Shown: positions 24,727-34,380, counted from the first letter of the stretch. The stretch is DNA of 64,000 nucleotides from Photobacterium sp. DA100 (GCF_029223585.1 NZ_CP119423.1:2046001-2110000), one strand, 5' to 3'. Notes: generated by a model from the sequence alone, not told the origin. Made by a program: numbers and translations.

Positions 24727-27069
24727 CTAATTTCCAGCCCGTACTTTCAACTGTTTAACAACCTCCGGCGCAACGATTTGACCAAGTTGTTGAGTGCAGC
24801 TTTCAAATTCCGCAGCCACTTCACCCAACTGGTAATTTCGTGCCAATACTTCACACTGAGCATATAGGTGTTGCGGGTTGCCACTGATATCAAACGCAGA
24901 AGACAATGCCCGGCTTGAGGCCAGCACATCACTTTTTTCCAACGCCAAACCATAGACATACCAGTAATGCGCATTTCCAACGGCCTTTTCAGCAGCTCGT
25001 TTCAAATACTGGTTCGCTTTTCCCGCCTTACCCGTCCGAAGCAGTGCTAAACCTGCACTGTAAGGGAGCGCACTGTCATTCGGCTGGGCTTCCATCCCCT
25101 GCTGCAAAACTTGCAAGGCAAGCTCGTCGTTATTCTGGCTTCGGTACAGATCCGCCAGATTGACGTAACTATTAGCAAAGTAAGGCTCAACCTCGATAGC
25201 CCCCTGATACCATAAAACCGCTTTGTCCATCTCCCCCATCGCACGATACACATTGGCCAAATTGGTCCGGCCAAAGCCTCTATCGGCGTTAAATTTCTGG
25301 ATTTCGATATACTCTTGCAGCGGCCCGTTGAGACGGTCTCTTTGTTGCAGCGGCATCTGCTGCCAAAACTCGACCAAAGCCCCGGCCGTTTCTGTCCTTA
25401 CTGCCAGTACCGGGTCTGTTAACAAGGGCGATAGGATCTGCCATCGCTCCGGCCAGCCGTATCCCGACGCCCCCTCAATCGCACCCAACCGGATCAGCTC
25501 ACTGTCATGCTTTACCGCTCGCGCCAACGCTACCAGGGTATTTTGTCCGGTATTACCAGCCATTCGGGACAATGCCGAGCCGCGAATAATGTCGCTCAGG
25601 CTTGAGTCTTGTGCGGTATACGAAAGTGCGTCGGGAGCGGCTTGGTGATTGATGCTGTCGGCATAGAACGCGACACCGAAATGCTGCTGATGGCGGTAGG
25701 CCGAGTTGGGGAAACGCTTGCCTAACTCTTTGTCCGCCCACAGGTTGGTTTTATCTTGATGGCAACCGGTACACACATTGGGCGTCTTTATATGCTGGCT
25801 CAAATCAGGTCGAGGAACATGCCAGCTGTGATCCCGCCTCGGGTCAATTTGCATATACGTCGTCTCTGGCATGTGGCAGGTCGTACACTTGGCCGCTTCG
25901 GTTCCCGGCTGGTGCAAGGTGTGCTCACTTGACGCATATTCGGGTGATACATGGCACTGGCTGCAGACCGCTTCCTCAGCAACGGTTAGTTTTGCCGTAT
26001 GGGGATCATGGCAGTTGGTGCAGGTCACCCCTTTTTGGGCCATCCGTGATTGCAGAAACGAGCCATACACATAGTCCTCATCATAAATTTGGCCATCGTG
26101 ATAATAAAGCTCCGGGGTGATCAAGCTCAGGCGATACCTATCCAGAAAAGAGCCTTTAACATGATCGGCTGTCTGGTTGAGTTGGGTTCGCCGGCTATGG
26201 CATTGAGCACAGGTCTGCGTTTGTTCTGTCGGTTCTATTAATTGGGGCTGTAATGTCTTATCGCCCTCCCTTGCAACCCATTGTTTGACCTGTACGCCAA
26301 GATCTCGGGTGAACCCCACTTGTCGTGCATCCATTAGGCCTTCTGATTCTGACGTAGACTGTTCACCCTTTCCCCTTGCAATGTAATCAATATGACCACT
26401 CGCCGGGCCATGACAAGCTTCACAGCCAACATTGATGTCAGACCACGTCGTATCGTATGAATTGGACCCTTCATTGTAGTTTTTCTTGATGTTGGTTGAG
26501 TGGCAATCCGCACACATAAAATTCCAATTTTGCCCCGCATTGGTCCAGTAGAACTCATCCGCTGGTGTCAGCTCTGGGTATAAATGAAACCAACGCTGCC
26601 CCCCTTTCTCCGGCGCGCGGGAATCCCATGCAAAGGGAATTAGCTGAATCCGGCCATCGGGAAACTCAACCATATATTGCTGTAGAGGGTAGACACCAAA
26701 GGTATAGCTAATTTTGAAATCAGCAAACTTTTGATCAGCCCCCGCAATATTGACCCAATATTCCCCGTTTTTGCTGAAAAAGCGGTTTGTTTTGCCATCG
26801 TGCTGCAAACTCTGATCGGAAAAATTGCCCAACACCGATGTGGCAGTGGCATGCTTCATTGCCATCTCGTGGTGCGAACCTCGCCACGCCTCTACTTGTC
26901 GGTTATGACAATCGATACAGGCTTCACTGCCCACATAATTCACTGACTGTGCTGTTGCCGGCTGCGTCATGACGAAAACTATCAACCAGCACAGCGGCAA
27001 TGCCATCAACATTCCGATTTGCGCTTTTATCATCCTTGAATAGGCTTCCATGAAAGATTGTTGTGCCAT
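24727..27069 (-). CDS. Octaheme c-type cytochrome with C-terminal HEAT/TPR region
   Basis: A protein of up to 780 residues (Met 13 at 27033 is a likely alternative start) with a signal peptide ending near ATAQS. Eight CxxCH haem motifs occur between about residues 51 and 450: CIDCH, CADCH, CEACH, CAQCH, CTNCH, CSQCH, CTTCH and CTGCH. The last third has no haem motif and consists of HEAT-like (about 510-590) and TPR-like repeats (about 600-760), homologous to the stand-alone protein at 9843-10880. It should be a periplasmic electron carrier or redox enzyme; partner and substrate are unknown. It follows the sulfatase gene on the same strand, across a terminator. Confidence 0.85.
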   Translation of the reverse strand: MAQQSFMEAYSRMIKAQIGMLMALPLCWLIVFVMTQPATAQSVNYVGSEACIDCHNRQVEAWRGSHHEMAMKHATATSVLGNFSDQSLQHDGKTNRFFSKNGEYWVNIAGADQKFADFKISYTFGVYPLQQYMVEFPDGRIQLIPFAWDSRAPEKGGQRWFHLYPELTPADEFYWTNAGQNWNFMCADCHSTNIKKNYNEGSNSYDTTWSDINVGCEACHGPASGHIDYIARGKGEQSTSESEGLMDARQVGFTRDLGVQVKQWVAREGDKTLQPQLIEPTEQTQTCAQCHSRRTQLNQTADHVKGSFLDRYRLSLITPELYYHDGQIYDEDYVYGSFLQSRMAQKGVTCTNCHDPHTAKLTVAEEAVCSQCHVSPEYASSEHTLHQPGTEAAKCTTCHMPETTYMQIDPRRDHSWHVPRPDLSQHIKTPNVCTGCHQDKTNLWADKELGKRFPNSAYRHQQHFGVAFYADSINHQAAPDALSYTAQDSSLSDIIRGSALSRMAGNTGQNTLVALARAVKHDSELIRLGAIEGASGYGWPERWQILSPLLTDPVLAVRTETAGALVEFWQQMPLQQRDRLNGPLQEYIEIQKFNADRGFGRTNLANVYRAMGEMDKAVLWYQGAIEVEPYFANSYVNLADLYRSQNNDELALQVLQQGMEAQPNDSALPYSAGLALLRTGKAGKANQYLKRAAEKAVGNAHYWYVYGLALEKSDVLASSRALSSAFDISGNPQHLYAQCEVLARNYQLGEVAAEFESCTQQLGQIVAPEVVKQLKVRAGN

Positions 27070-27093
27070 TGATTAAAGATAGAGCATGGAGAC

Positions 27094-27118
27094 AAAAAAA
27101 AGGGCTCCGAAGAGCCCT
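27094..27118 (-). terminator. Intrinsic terminator between sulfatase and cytochrome genes
   Basis: The minus-strand stem AGGGCTC / GAGCCCT with a TTCG tetraloop is followed by at least seven T residues. It lies just after the sulfatase stop and 25 bp before the cytochrome ORF, so cytochrome expression needs read-through or its own start inside this short gap. Confidence 0.85.
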
Positions 27119-27130
27119 AAATTCAACATC

Positions 27131-28678
27131 TTATTTATTTGGCGGCTGCTGGAGTTTTTCCATCACCTGATCGAGAGAGAAACTTGCCGCTTTTTGCCTT
27201 GGCGGAAACGCCTTGAATGTTTCTAGGAACTTAGCCACGTAGGCTTGTGCTGGTACCAGCATAAAGGCACGGTCTAGCATCCAGTCGTAATAAGAATTGG
27301 AGGTTATATCGGCCACCTCGTAAGGATCCATCCTCAAGTTGAAGATCTTTGGTACACGGAGCGGGGTAAAAGGTTCAGCCCAAATCCGCAGTGTCCCTTT
27401 GGCTCGCTGCTCCAAGAAAACAATCTTCCAGTTGTTGTAGCGCAGTGAACTCAGATCGCCGTCATCGGTAAAATAGAAGATCTCTTCTCGTGGACCAGTA
27501 TCGACTTCCCCGGTTAAATAAGGCAAGAAGTTGTACCCATCAAGATGGACTTTAAAATTCTTGTCACCCGCCTGATAGCCTTCTATCAATTTCTCTTTGA
27601 TCTGATCATCACCGGCGGCGGCGAGGAAAGTTGGCATCCAGTCCATATGGTGCATGATTTCGTTGGACACACTACCCGGCTTGATCTTGCCCGGCCAGCG
27701 CACCATGGCAGGCACTCGGTATGCCCCTTCCCAGTTGGTATTTTTCTCACCACGGAATGGGGTTAAACCGGCATCAGGCCACGAGTTCATGTGTGGGCCG
27801 TTATCGGTCGAATAGAAAACAATTGTATTGTCCTTGATACCGAGATCATCGACTTTCTTCAGCAGCACACCGACGTGGTTGTCATGCTCAACCATACCGT
27901 CGGCATAGAAGCTAATACCCGTCTTACCCGAATTCTCTTCTTTTACATGGGTCCGGAAATGCATACGGGTCGCATTCCACCATACAAAAAAAGGCTTCTC
28001 GGCTTTAACTGCACGATCCATAAAGTCCAATGCCGCTTCAAGGGTTTCATCATCGACAGTTTCCATCCGTTTACGGGTCAACGGGCCGGTATCTTCGATT
28101 TTGCCATCAGCGTAGGAGCGAATCACACCACGTGGCCCGAATTTCTTGCGAAACTCAGGGTTTTTAGGGTAATCGACATTTTCGGGTTCTTCTTCTGCGT
28201 TGAGGTGATAGAGATTGCCGAAGAACTCATCGAAACCGTGGTTGGTCGGCAGGTGTTCATCTTTATCGCCAAGGTGGTTCTTGCCAAACTGCCCTGTCAT
28301 ATAACCCAGGGGTTTCAATAGCTCAGCGATAGTGGCATCTTCCGCCTGCAAGCCGAGATCTGCACCAGGCAGGCCCACTTTACTTAGACCAGTTCGCAAT
28401 ACCGTTTGCCCGGTAATAAACGTCGAACGACCGGCGGTACAGGACTGTTCACCGTAGTAATCGGTAAACATCATCCCTTCTTTGGCAATGCTATCGATGT
28501 TCGGCGTGTTATAACCAACCAACCCAAAGGTGTAGGCACTAAGATTGGTCTGCCCGATGTCATCCCCCCAAATAACCAAAATATTGGGTTTCTCTGCTGC
28601 GATACTACTGCTTGCGGCACTGACCAACAGGGTCGCAAGTATCATTATTCGGCTTTTGAAGCCTTTTCTCGCTGTCAT
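27131..28678 (-). CDS. Secreted type I sulfatase (CTAGR active site), copy 1
   Basis: About 515 residues from the ATG at 28678 (GAGG upstream), with a signal peptide ending at SIAA. Sulfatase features are NILVIWGDDIG (calcium aspartates), the formylglycine site CTAGRSTFITGQ with Cys near residue 80, GKNHLGD, and STDNGPHMNSW. The usual core is C/S-x-P-x-R; here Ala replaces Pro (CxAxR). It should hydrolyse a sulfate ester in the periplasm once the Cys is converted, probably by the maturase at 10896. It is closely similar to the divergent copy at 29013. Substrate not readable from sequence. Confidence 0.9.
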   Translation of the reverse strand: MTARKGFKSRIMILATLLVSAASSSIAAEKPNILVIWGDDIGQTNLSAYTFGLVGYNTPNIDSIAKEGMMFTDYYGEQSCTAGRSTFITGQTVLRTGLSKVGLPGADLGLQAEDATIAELLKPLGYMTGQFGKNHLGDKDEHLPTNHGFDEFFGNLYHLNAEEEPENVDYPKNPEFRKKFGPRGVIRSYADGKIEDTGPLTRKRMETVDDETLEAALDFMDRAVKAEKPFFVWWNATRMHFRTHVKEENSGKTGISFYADGMVEHDNHVGVLLKKVDDLGIKDNTIVFYSTDNGPHMNSWPDAGLTPFRGEKNTNWEGAYRVPAMVRWPGKIKPGSVSNEIMHHMDWMPTFLAAAGDDQIKEKLIEGYQAGDKNFKVHLDGYNFLPYLTGEVDTGPREEIFYFTDDGDLSSLRYNNWKIVFLEQRAKGTLRIWAEPFTPLRVPKIFNLRMDPYEVADITSNSYYDWMLDRAFMLVPAQAYVAKFLETFKAFPPRQKAASFSLDQVMEKLQQPPNK

Positions 28679-28825
28679 ATAAACCTCAGTCACTAAGTTA
28701 AAATGGTGCCGTGCAACAAAAATTAATAGCTCACAATGAGTCGTTCCGCGACTTACATCGGTAAAATTAATGGCGTTTATTTACCGGGAAATACACCGCG
28801 CTAAAAAAGCAACGCAGAAAGATGA

Positions 28826-28841
28826 TGTGACAAATATCACA
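28826..28841. promoter_or_regulatory. CRP site between the divergent sulfatases
   Basis: TGTGACAAATATCACA matches the CRP consensus TGTGA-N6-TCACA at all ten specific bases. It lies about midway between the two sulfatase start codons and could activate either or both when cyclic AMP is high. Confidence 0.8.
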
Positions 28842-28911
28842 AACAGGATTTTGCTCACCTTGCCTCTTACATCAAATAAAGCCATATAAAACAGAGCATT
28901 ACATCAGCCAC

Positions 28912-28926
28912 TTAACTAAAGGTTAT
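28912..28926. promoter_or_regulatory. Regulon-type dyad before sulfatase copy 2
   Basis: TTAACTAAAGGTTAT keeps the TA-N2-GGTTAT block of the island motif and an almost complete left arm. It is centred 94 bp before the ATG at 29013, and TATAAA follows six bases downstream. Confidence 0.55.
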
Positions 28927-29012
28927 AACTGCTATAAAGCGACAGAGACCCTTAGTTGCCAGTAACTTAGCCCCAACAACAAATCAACTCTCTAATTTTG
29001 CATGGAGTTACT

Positions 29013-30578
29013 ATGGCAAACCAAGTAAGTAAACTGGCCGTCGGTTTCGGGGTGCTTGCAACCTCCGGTGCTGCCGTTGCGGCAGACCAACCAAATATCC
29101 TGGCGATTTTCGGTGATGATGTCGGTTACTGGAACATCAGTGCCTACAACCAGGGTATGATGGGTTACGAAACCCCTAATATCGACCGTATCGCTAATGA
29201 AGGTGCACTGTTTACCGATCACTACGGACAGCAATCTTGTACTGCAGGTCGTGCGTCATTTATTACCGGGCAGGAACCTTTCCGTACCGGCCTTCTTACT
29301 ATTGGTATGCCAGGCTCAACACACGGTATTCCTGACTGGGCTCCAACCATTGCTGACTTGCTAAAAGAGCAAGGTTACATGACCGCGCAATTTGGCAAGA
29401 ACCACCTAGGTGATCAAGACCAACACTTACCGACTGCCCACGGCTTTGATGAGTTCTTTGGCAACCTCTACCACCTCAACGCAGAAGAAGAGCCTGAAAC
29501 CTACTACTATCCGAAAGATCCTGAGTTCCGCAAAAACTATGGTCCACGCGGTGTGATCAAGTCTTACGCGGATGGCAAGATTGAGGACACTGGCCCGATG
29601 ACTCGCAAGCGTATGGAACATGCGGATGAGGAGTTCTTGGAAGCATCACTTGCCTTTATGGAAAAAGCGGTAAAAGCCGACAAGCCTTTCTTCATTTGGC
29701 ACAACACTACCCGCATGCACGTTTGGACGCGCCTACAAGAGAAGTACCAAGGCAAATCGGGGATCAGTATTTACGCCGATGGCATGCTAGAGCATGATGA
29801 TCATGTTGGTATCTTGCTCGACAAGCTAGACGAGCTAAAAATTGCCGATAACACCATCGTTATTTACTCAACGGATAACGGTGCTGAAACCGCAACATGG
29901 CCTGATGGCGGTGCAACCCCATTCCATGGTGAAAAAGGTACAACCTGGGAAGGCGGTATGCGCGTACCTCAGCTTGTACGTTGGCCGGGTGTTATTGAAC
30001 CAGGCTCTCGCTTCAATGACATGATGGCTCACCAAGATTGGCTACCAACGCTAATGGCTGCTGCCGGTGTACCGGATGTCAAAGAAAAACTGGCTGACGG
30101 CTATAAAGCTAACGGTAAGGAATGGCGAGTTCACATTGATGGCTATAACTTCAAACCTTATTTTGAAGGTAAAGAAGACAAAGGCCCTCGTGAATCCTTG
30201 CTTTACTTCTCTGCCAATGGTGAGCTGAATGCGGTTCGCTGGCATGATTGGAAGCTGAACTTTGCCGTCATGAAAGGTAACATTTCTGATGCTGTTCGCT
30301 TTGAGCAGAACTGGCCGCAGATCATTCACCTACGTGCTGACCCATTTGAAAAAGCACCACATGAATCTGGTATGTACCTACGCTGGATGGCGGACAACAT
30401 GTGGCTATTCGTACCGATTCAGGACGTGATCGGTGATTTCTTCAAGACACTGCCTGATTACCCAATGCAGCAAGGCCAGTTGATGAACCCAGCATCTATC
30501 AACTACCAATCTATGGGCCTTCAGGGCAAGATAAAACAGCTGGATGCTCTACAGCAGAAAGTTGAAACCATGAAGTAA
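29013..30578 (+). CDS. Secreted type I sulfatase (CTAGR active site), copy 2
   Basis: A 521-residue protein from the ATG at 29013, which has GGAG five bases upstream; signal peptide ends at AAVAA. It has NILAIFGDDVG, the formylglycine site CTAGRASFITGQ (Cys near residue 76), GKNHLGD and YSTDNGAETATWPDGG. Long stretches are nearly the same as in copy 1 (HGFDEFFGNLYHLNAEEEPE in both). C-terminal region differs more, so the two may prefer different substrates. It is the single gene of its transcript, ending at a strong terminator. Confidence 0.9.
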   Translation: MANQVSKLAVGFGVLATSGAAVAADQPNILAIFGDDVGYWNISAYNQGMMGYETPNIDRIANEGALFTDHYGQQSCTAGRASFITGQEPFRTGLLTIGMPGSTHGIPDWAPTIADLLKEQGYMTAQFGKNHLGDQDQHLPTAHGFDEFFGNLYHLNAEEEPETYYYPKDPEFRKNYGPRGVIKSYADGKIEDTGPMTRKRMEHADEEFLEASLAFMEKAVKADKPFFIWHNTTRMHVWTRLQEKYQGKSGISIYADGMLEHDDHVGILLDKLDELKIADNTIVIYSTDNGAETATWPDGGATPFHGEKGTTWEGGMRVPQLVRWPGVIEPGSRFNDMMAHQDWLPTLMAAAGVPDVKEKLADGYKANGKEWRVHIDGYNFKPYFEGKEDKGPRESLLYFSANGELNAVRWHDWKLNFAVMKGNISDAVRFEQNWPQIIHLRADPFEKAPHESGMYLRWMADNMWLFVPIQDVIGDFFKTLPDYPMQQGQLMNPASINYQSMGLQGKIKQLDALQQKVETMK

Positions 30579-30603
30579 TTGTCCTTCCTGTTGGATAATC
30601 ACT

Positions 30604-30636
30604 AAAACGCCCGCTCTATGAATGCGGGCGTTTTGT
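30604..30636 (+). terminator. Intrinsic terminator after sulfatase copy 2
   Basis: An 11-bp stem AAAACGCCCGC / GCGGGCGTTTT with a 9-base loop, followed by a T-rich run. Confidence 0.9.
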
Positions 30637-31051
30637 TTTACTTTCAGGAACGGCATGATATTTATCAATAAATCTAGCCTTTACATTACGCAGGTGATTG
30701 GCACTTTTCCTCTGCACAAGGTTTCGAGTCCGTTCTTTGTCCAAGCTCAAAGCCTGAACTCCCTATAACAGCAGTTACACCGATAAACCTGCTTATAAAA
30801 AAACCTTTGCCACCATCTTCTCTTAATTCTTACCACAACTTTGTGCTTACAGTTTTCAGCCATTACTTTTCAACACTACCAACCAACACTGACCATCATG
30901 ACAATGTCATGAAGCCGGCGAGAGTATAAGCAGTTGTCCGTCACCAATAAACCAGCCCAAATGGAACGCTTCGTTCTAAGATACAGAACGATAATTGAAT
31001 TGTTGTTTGATAAACTAGAACCGAGTACAACAAACTGAAGCCAAACATTGA
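30637..31051. other. Intergenic region upstream of a LysR gene
   Basis: No ORF of note. It holds the perfect 15-base palindrome CATGACAATGTCATG at 30897-30911, about 150 bp before the LysR start, which may be an operator. Otherwise nothing recognisable. Confidence 0.4.
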
Positions 31052-31990
31052 ATGAAAACTGAAGACATTAAACTATTTCACAAAGTAGCAGAGTTTGGCT
31101 CACTGACAGAAACCGCCAAATGGCTAGATTTACCTAAATCCAATATCAGCCGACGGATTAAACAGCTGGAAAGTGACTTAAAAATCAAACTCTTTCACCG
31201 CCATAGTCGCCATATTACGCTCACAGCTGCCGGAAATGACTTTTATAACGCAACCGTGGGCCTCATTCATACTCTAGATAAAACAATCAGTAAGCTTCAG
31301 CACCCCGAAAAAGAACTCGTTGGCCGGCTTAAAATCATGATCTCACCAGTGATGATGAATATCGGAAAATTGGTATTGGAGTTTATGCAGTTGCACCCAG
31401 CCATCAATGTGGAAGTCATTAGCTCCAACGATGAACTGGATCTGATTAAGAATGAAATTGATGTTGCTTTCCGGGTTGTGAATACTCGAACAGAAGAAAA
31501 CCTGATTGCCCACAAAATACAAGAAGAGCCATATGGGCTTTACGCCTCACCTCAGTACCTATTAAACCACGGCACTCCAGCCAGTTTGGATCAGTTACCT
31601 GAGCACAATTTCATCATCTATCGCTTCAGTAATGGTGAGCTGCTTAACAAACTATCTCATGATAACGGCCAATCAATTCAACTCTCGAGTAATTTGACAG
31701 TTAACAGTGTTCCTCTGCTGATCGAAAGCGCGATCCAAGGCCATGGCCTGATATTGATCTCACAAAGAGTTGGCGACTTATTCGCCCAAAAGAATCTTCT
31801 CGAACAAGTCATCCATAGCTATTCGCCCAACTATAACTTCGGTTGGATTGTGCATCCCCCCCGCCAATATTTATCGTTGGTCACTCAAGAGTTTCTCAAC
31901 TTTGTTCTGCTTCGGATAAAACGATTAGGTTATGACGATAAGGACGCTATGAACGTATTTAGACTGCCTTTTCCACCGCTAACCAGTTAA
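31052..31990 (+). CDS. LysR-family regulator
   Basis: A 312-residue LysR protein of the GcvA/AphB-like type: helix-turn-helix at about residues 1-60 (GSLTETAKWLDLPKSNISRRIKQLESDLKIKLFHRHSRHITLTAAG), then an effector domain containing LKIMISPVMMN and ESAIQGHGLILISQRV. It stands between sulfatase copy 2 and the malic enzyme gene, all on the plus strand but separated by a terminator. It is an alternative candidate to control the sulfatase island. Target and effector unknown. Confidence 0.88.
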   Translation: MKTEDIKLFHKVAEFGSLTETAKWLDLPKSNISRRIKQLESDLKIKLFHRHSRHITLTAAGNDFYNATVGLIHTLDKTISKLQHPEKELVGRLKIMISPVMMNIGKLVLEFMQLHPAINVEVISSNDELDLIKNEIDVAFRVVNTRTEENLIAHKIQEEPYGLYASPQYLLNHGTPASLDQLPEHNFIIYRFSNGELLNKLSHDNGQSIQLSSNLTVNSVPLLIESAIQGHGLILISQRVGDLFAQKNLLEQVIHSYSPNYNFGWIVHPPRQYLSLVTQEFLNFVLLRIKRLGYDDKDAMNVFRLPFPPLTS

Positions 31991-32367
31991 AACAAATCAA
32001 CCACAAACAACCACAACAAAATAAACATAACGGCAACAAAACAAACAAAATACACACAAACACAACACCACACCAACGCAACATTGTATGCAGATGTAAC
32101 AGCGAGAAAACACACCATTTCGCGCAACATAAGATCAAACAAAATCAAAACATGACAAACACTAGCAAAACATAAATATCTTTTGCATTACAAAATAAAT
32201 TTATACCGTGTTAATGACGATAAAAACCCATCCAAAACTTGATCTAGGCCTCGAAATTTCTGCGCTTTCCCTTTGAATAATCAGCACGGTAGATCTACGA
32301 TTAGCGCCTAAATGGAAAAGCTTACGGCAGCCCATTTCTTTACTACCAACGAAACAGAGTCTATTGC
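31991..32367 (+). other. A/C-rich, G-poor stretch and malic enzyme leader
   Basis: The first 180 bases after the LysR stop are almost free of G and T and rich in CAA/ACA triplets, the composition of a Rho utilisation site. No stem-loop terminator is seen here, so Rho-dependent termination of the LysR transcript is likely. The remainder is the malic enzyme leader and contains the palindrome GTAGATCTAC near 32288. Confidence 0.45.
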
Positions 32368-34056
32368 ATGAATAACGATAAACGCCCACTCTATATCCCT
32401 TACGCTGGCCCTGCGTTACTAGAAACTCCCCTACTTAACAAAGGTAGTGCATTCTCTGTCGAAGAGCGCATGTTCTTCAACTTGGAAGGCTTGCTTCCAG
32501 AAGCAATCGAAACCATTGAAGAACAAACTGAACGTGCTTATCAGCAGTTTTTGAAATTCGAAAACGACATGGACAAGCACATTTACCTGCGTAATATCCA
32601 AGATACCAATGAGACCCTATTCTACCGTTTGGTTGAAAACCACATCACAGAGATGATGCCAATCATCTACACCCCAACTGTTGGTGCGGCATGTGAAGAT
32701 TTCTCCAACATCTACCGCCGTGGCCGTGGCCTATTCATCTCTTACCCTAACCGTGACCGCATTGAAGACATGCTAAACAATGCATCGCGCCACAACGTAA
32801 AGGTAATTGTTGTGACTGACGGTGAACGTATTCTTGGTTTGGGCGACCAGGGTATCGGTGGTATGGGTATTCCAATCGGTAAGCTTTCTCTTTATACCGC
32901 GTGTGGTGGTATCAGTCCGGCATACACACTACCTGTTGTGCTGGATGTAGGTACAAACAACCCTCAGCGTCTGTCTGACCCTATGTACATGGGCTGGCGT
33001 CATCCTCGTATTTCTGGACAGGAATACGACAACTTCGTTGACGAATTCATCCAGGCAGTCAAGCAACGTTGGCCTGATGCACTAATCCAGTTCGAAGACT
33101 TTGCTCAGAAAAACGCAATGCCACTGCTTGAGCGTTACAAGGACAAGGTTTGCTGCTTTAACGATGACATCCAAGGTACAGCCGCCGTTACTGTTGGCTC
33201 GCTCCTAGCGGCTTGTAAAGCGGCGGGTAGCAAACTATCTCAGCAGCGTGTGACATTCCTAGGTGCTGGCTCTGCCGGTTGTGGTATTGCTGAAGCCATC
33301 ATTGCACAAATGGTATCTGAGGGTATTTCTGAACAGCAAGCCCGCAGCCAGGTTTACATGGTTGATCGCTGGGGTCTGCTGGTTGATGACATGCCGAACC
33401 TGATCAACTTCCAGAAGAAGCTGGTACAGCCTCGTGCAATCATCAACGAGTGGGATACAGAAGACAACAACATCTCACTACTGGATGTCATGCGTAATGC
33501 CAAGCCAACTGTACTGATCGGCGTGTCTGGCGTACCGGGCCTATTTAGCGAAGAAGTGATCCGCGAAATGCACCAGCACTGCGAGCGACCAATCATCTTC
33601 CCACTATCAAACCCAACCAGCCGTGTTGAAGCCACACCGGCTGATCTTATCCGCTGGACTGATGGTCATGCACTTGTTGCTACCGGCTCCCCATTCGAGC
33701 CTGTGGTCCACAACGGTAAGACTTACCCGATTGCTCAATGTAACAACAGCTACATCTTCCCAGGTATCGGCCTAGGTGTTCTGGCTGTCGGTGCACGCCG
33801 TGTTACAGACGAAATGTTGATGGAAAGTAGCCGTGCGCTGGCTGAGTGCTCGCCACTAGCGATTAACGGTAAAGGTGCCCTACTTCCACCACTGGAAGAG
33901 ATCCAGAACGTTTCTCGCCACATTGCGTTTGCTGTCGCTAAGAAAGCGGTTGAGCAGCGTAAAGCGCCGAAGAATACTGATGATCGTATCAAAGAGAAGA
34001 TTAACGATAACTTCTGGGATGCTGAGTACCGCCGTTACAAGCGTACTTCATTCTAA
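32368..34056 (+). CDS. maeA: NAD-dependent malic enzyme (malate dehydrogenase, decarboxylating)
   Basis: A 562-residue protein, the full length of the bacterial ScfA/MaeA type. It has the malic enzyme signature [19 protein letters not shown], the YTPTVG segment near residue 104, the nucleotide-binding loop [15 protein letters not shown] and [16 protein letters not shown]. It converts malate to pyruvate and CO2 with NAD in the cytoplasm. Codon use appears strongly biased, as in highly expressed genes. Single-gene transcript with its own terminator. Confidence 0.95.
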   Translation: MNNDKRPLYIPYAGPALLETPLLNKGSAFSVEERMFFNLEGLLPEAIETIEEQTERAYQQFLKFENDMDKHIYLRNIQDTNETLFYRLVENHITEMMPIIYTPTVGAACEDFSNIYRRGRGLFISYPNRDRIEDMLNNASRHNVKVIVVTDGERILGLGDQGIGGMGIPIGKLSLYTACGGISPAYTLPVVLDVGTNNPQRLSDPMYMGWRHPRISGQEYDNFVDEFIQAVKQRWPDALIQFEDFAQKNAMPLLERYKDKVCCFNDDIQGTAAVTVGSLLAACKAAGSKLSQQRVTFLGAGSAGCGIAEAIIAQMVSEGISEQQARSQVYMVDRWGLLVDDMPNLINFQKKLVQPRAIINEWDTEDNNISLLDVMRNAKPTVLIGVSGVPGLFSEEVIREMHQHCERPIIFPLSNPTSRVEATPADLIRWTDGHALVATGSPFEPVVHNGKTYPIAQCNNSYIFPGIGLGVLAVGARRVTDEMLMESSRALAECSPLAINGKGALLPPLEEIQNVSRHIAFAVAKKAVEQRKAPKNTDDRIKEKINDNFWDAEYRRYKRTSF

Positions 34057-34120
34057 TATTCGATTGCATTAGCCAAGCGATTACAGAGTAGGATCTGCCA
34101 CAAGGCTATCTCTTATAAAC

Positions 34121-34152
34121 AAATCCCCAAGCTTATCGCTCGGGGATTTTTT
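34121..34152 (+). terminator. Intrinsic terminator after malic enzyme
   Basis: AAATCCCC / GGGGATTT stem with a 13-base loop and six T residues. Confidence 0.8.
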
Positions 34153-34380
34153 AACATCTTGATAAACTGTATACTGTTTAATTAACTCTGCATTATTGGC
34201 TGTAATTTAAATAATAATCAAGTGGCGAAAACAATCTCAAGCTAATTGAATAAATTTCCAATTCAAATTCACTTTAGCTTTTAAAGTTTGAAAAAACAAT
34301 AAAACCTCTTGAACTTCTATGTAAATTCAAAAGGTATAATTAATAAAGTTTTATAGATATTATCTCATAATAGTTATTGA
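34153..34380. other. AT-rich spacer, nothing recognised
   Basis: An AT-rich stretch between the malic enzyme terminator and a DUF1214 remnant. No ORF, dyad or promoter stands out. Confidence 0.3.

Noticed and set aside
27791-28321. Long plus-strand ORF (176 codons) inside sulfatase copy 1
   Set aside because: It is antisense to a well-supported sulfatase gene, and its text is explained by codon bias of the sense strand.
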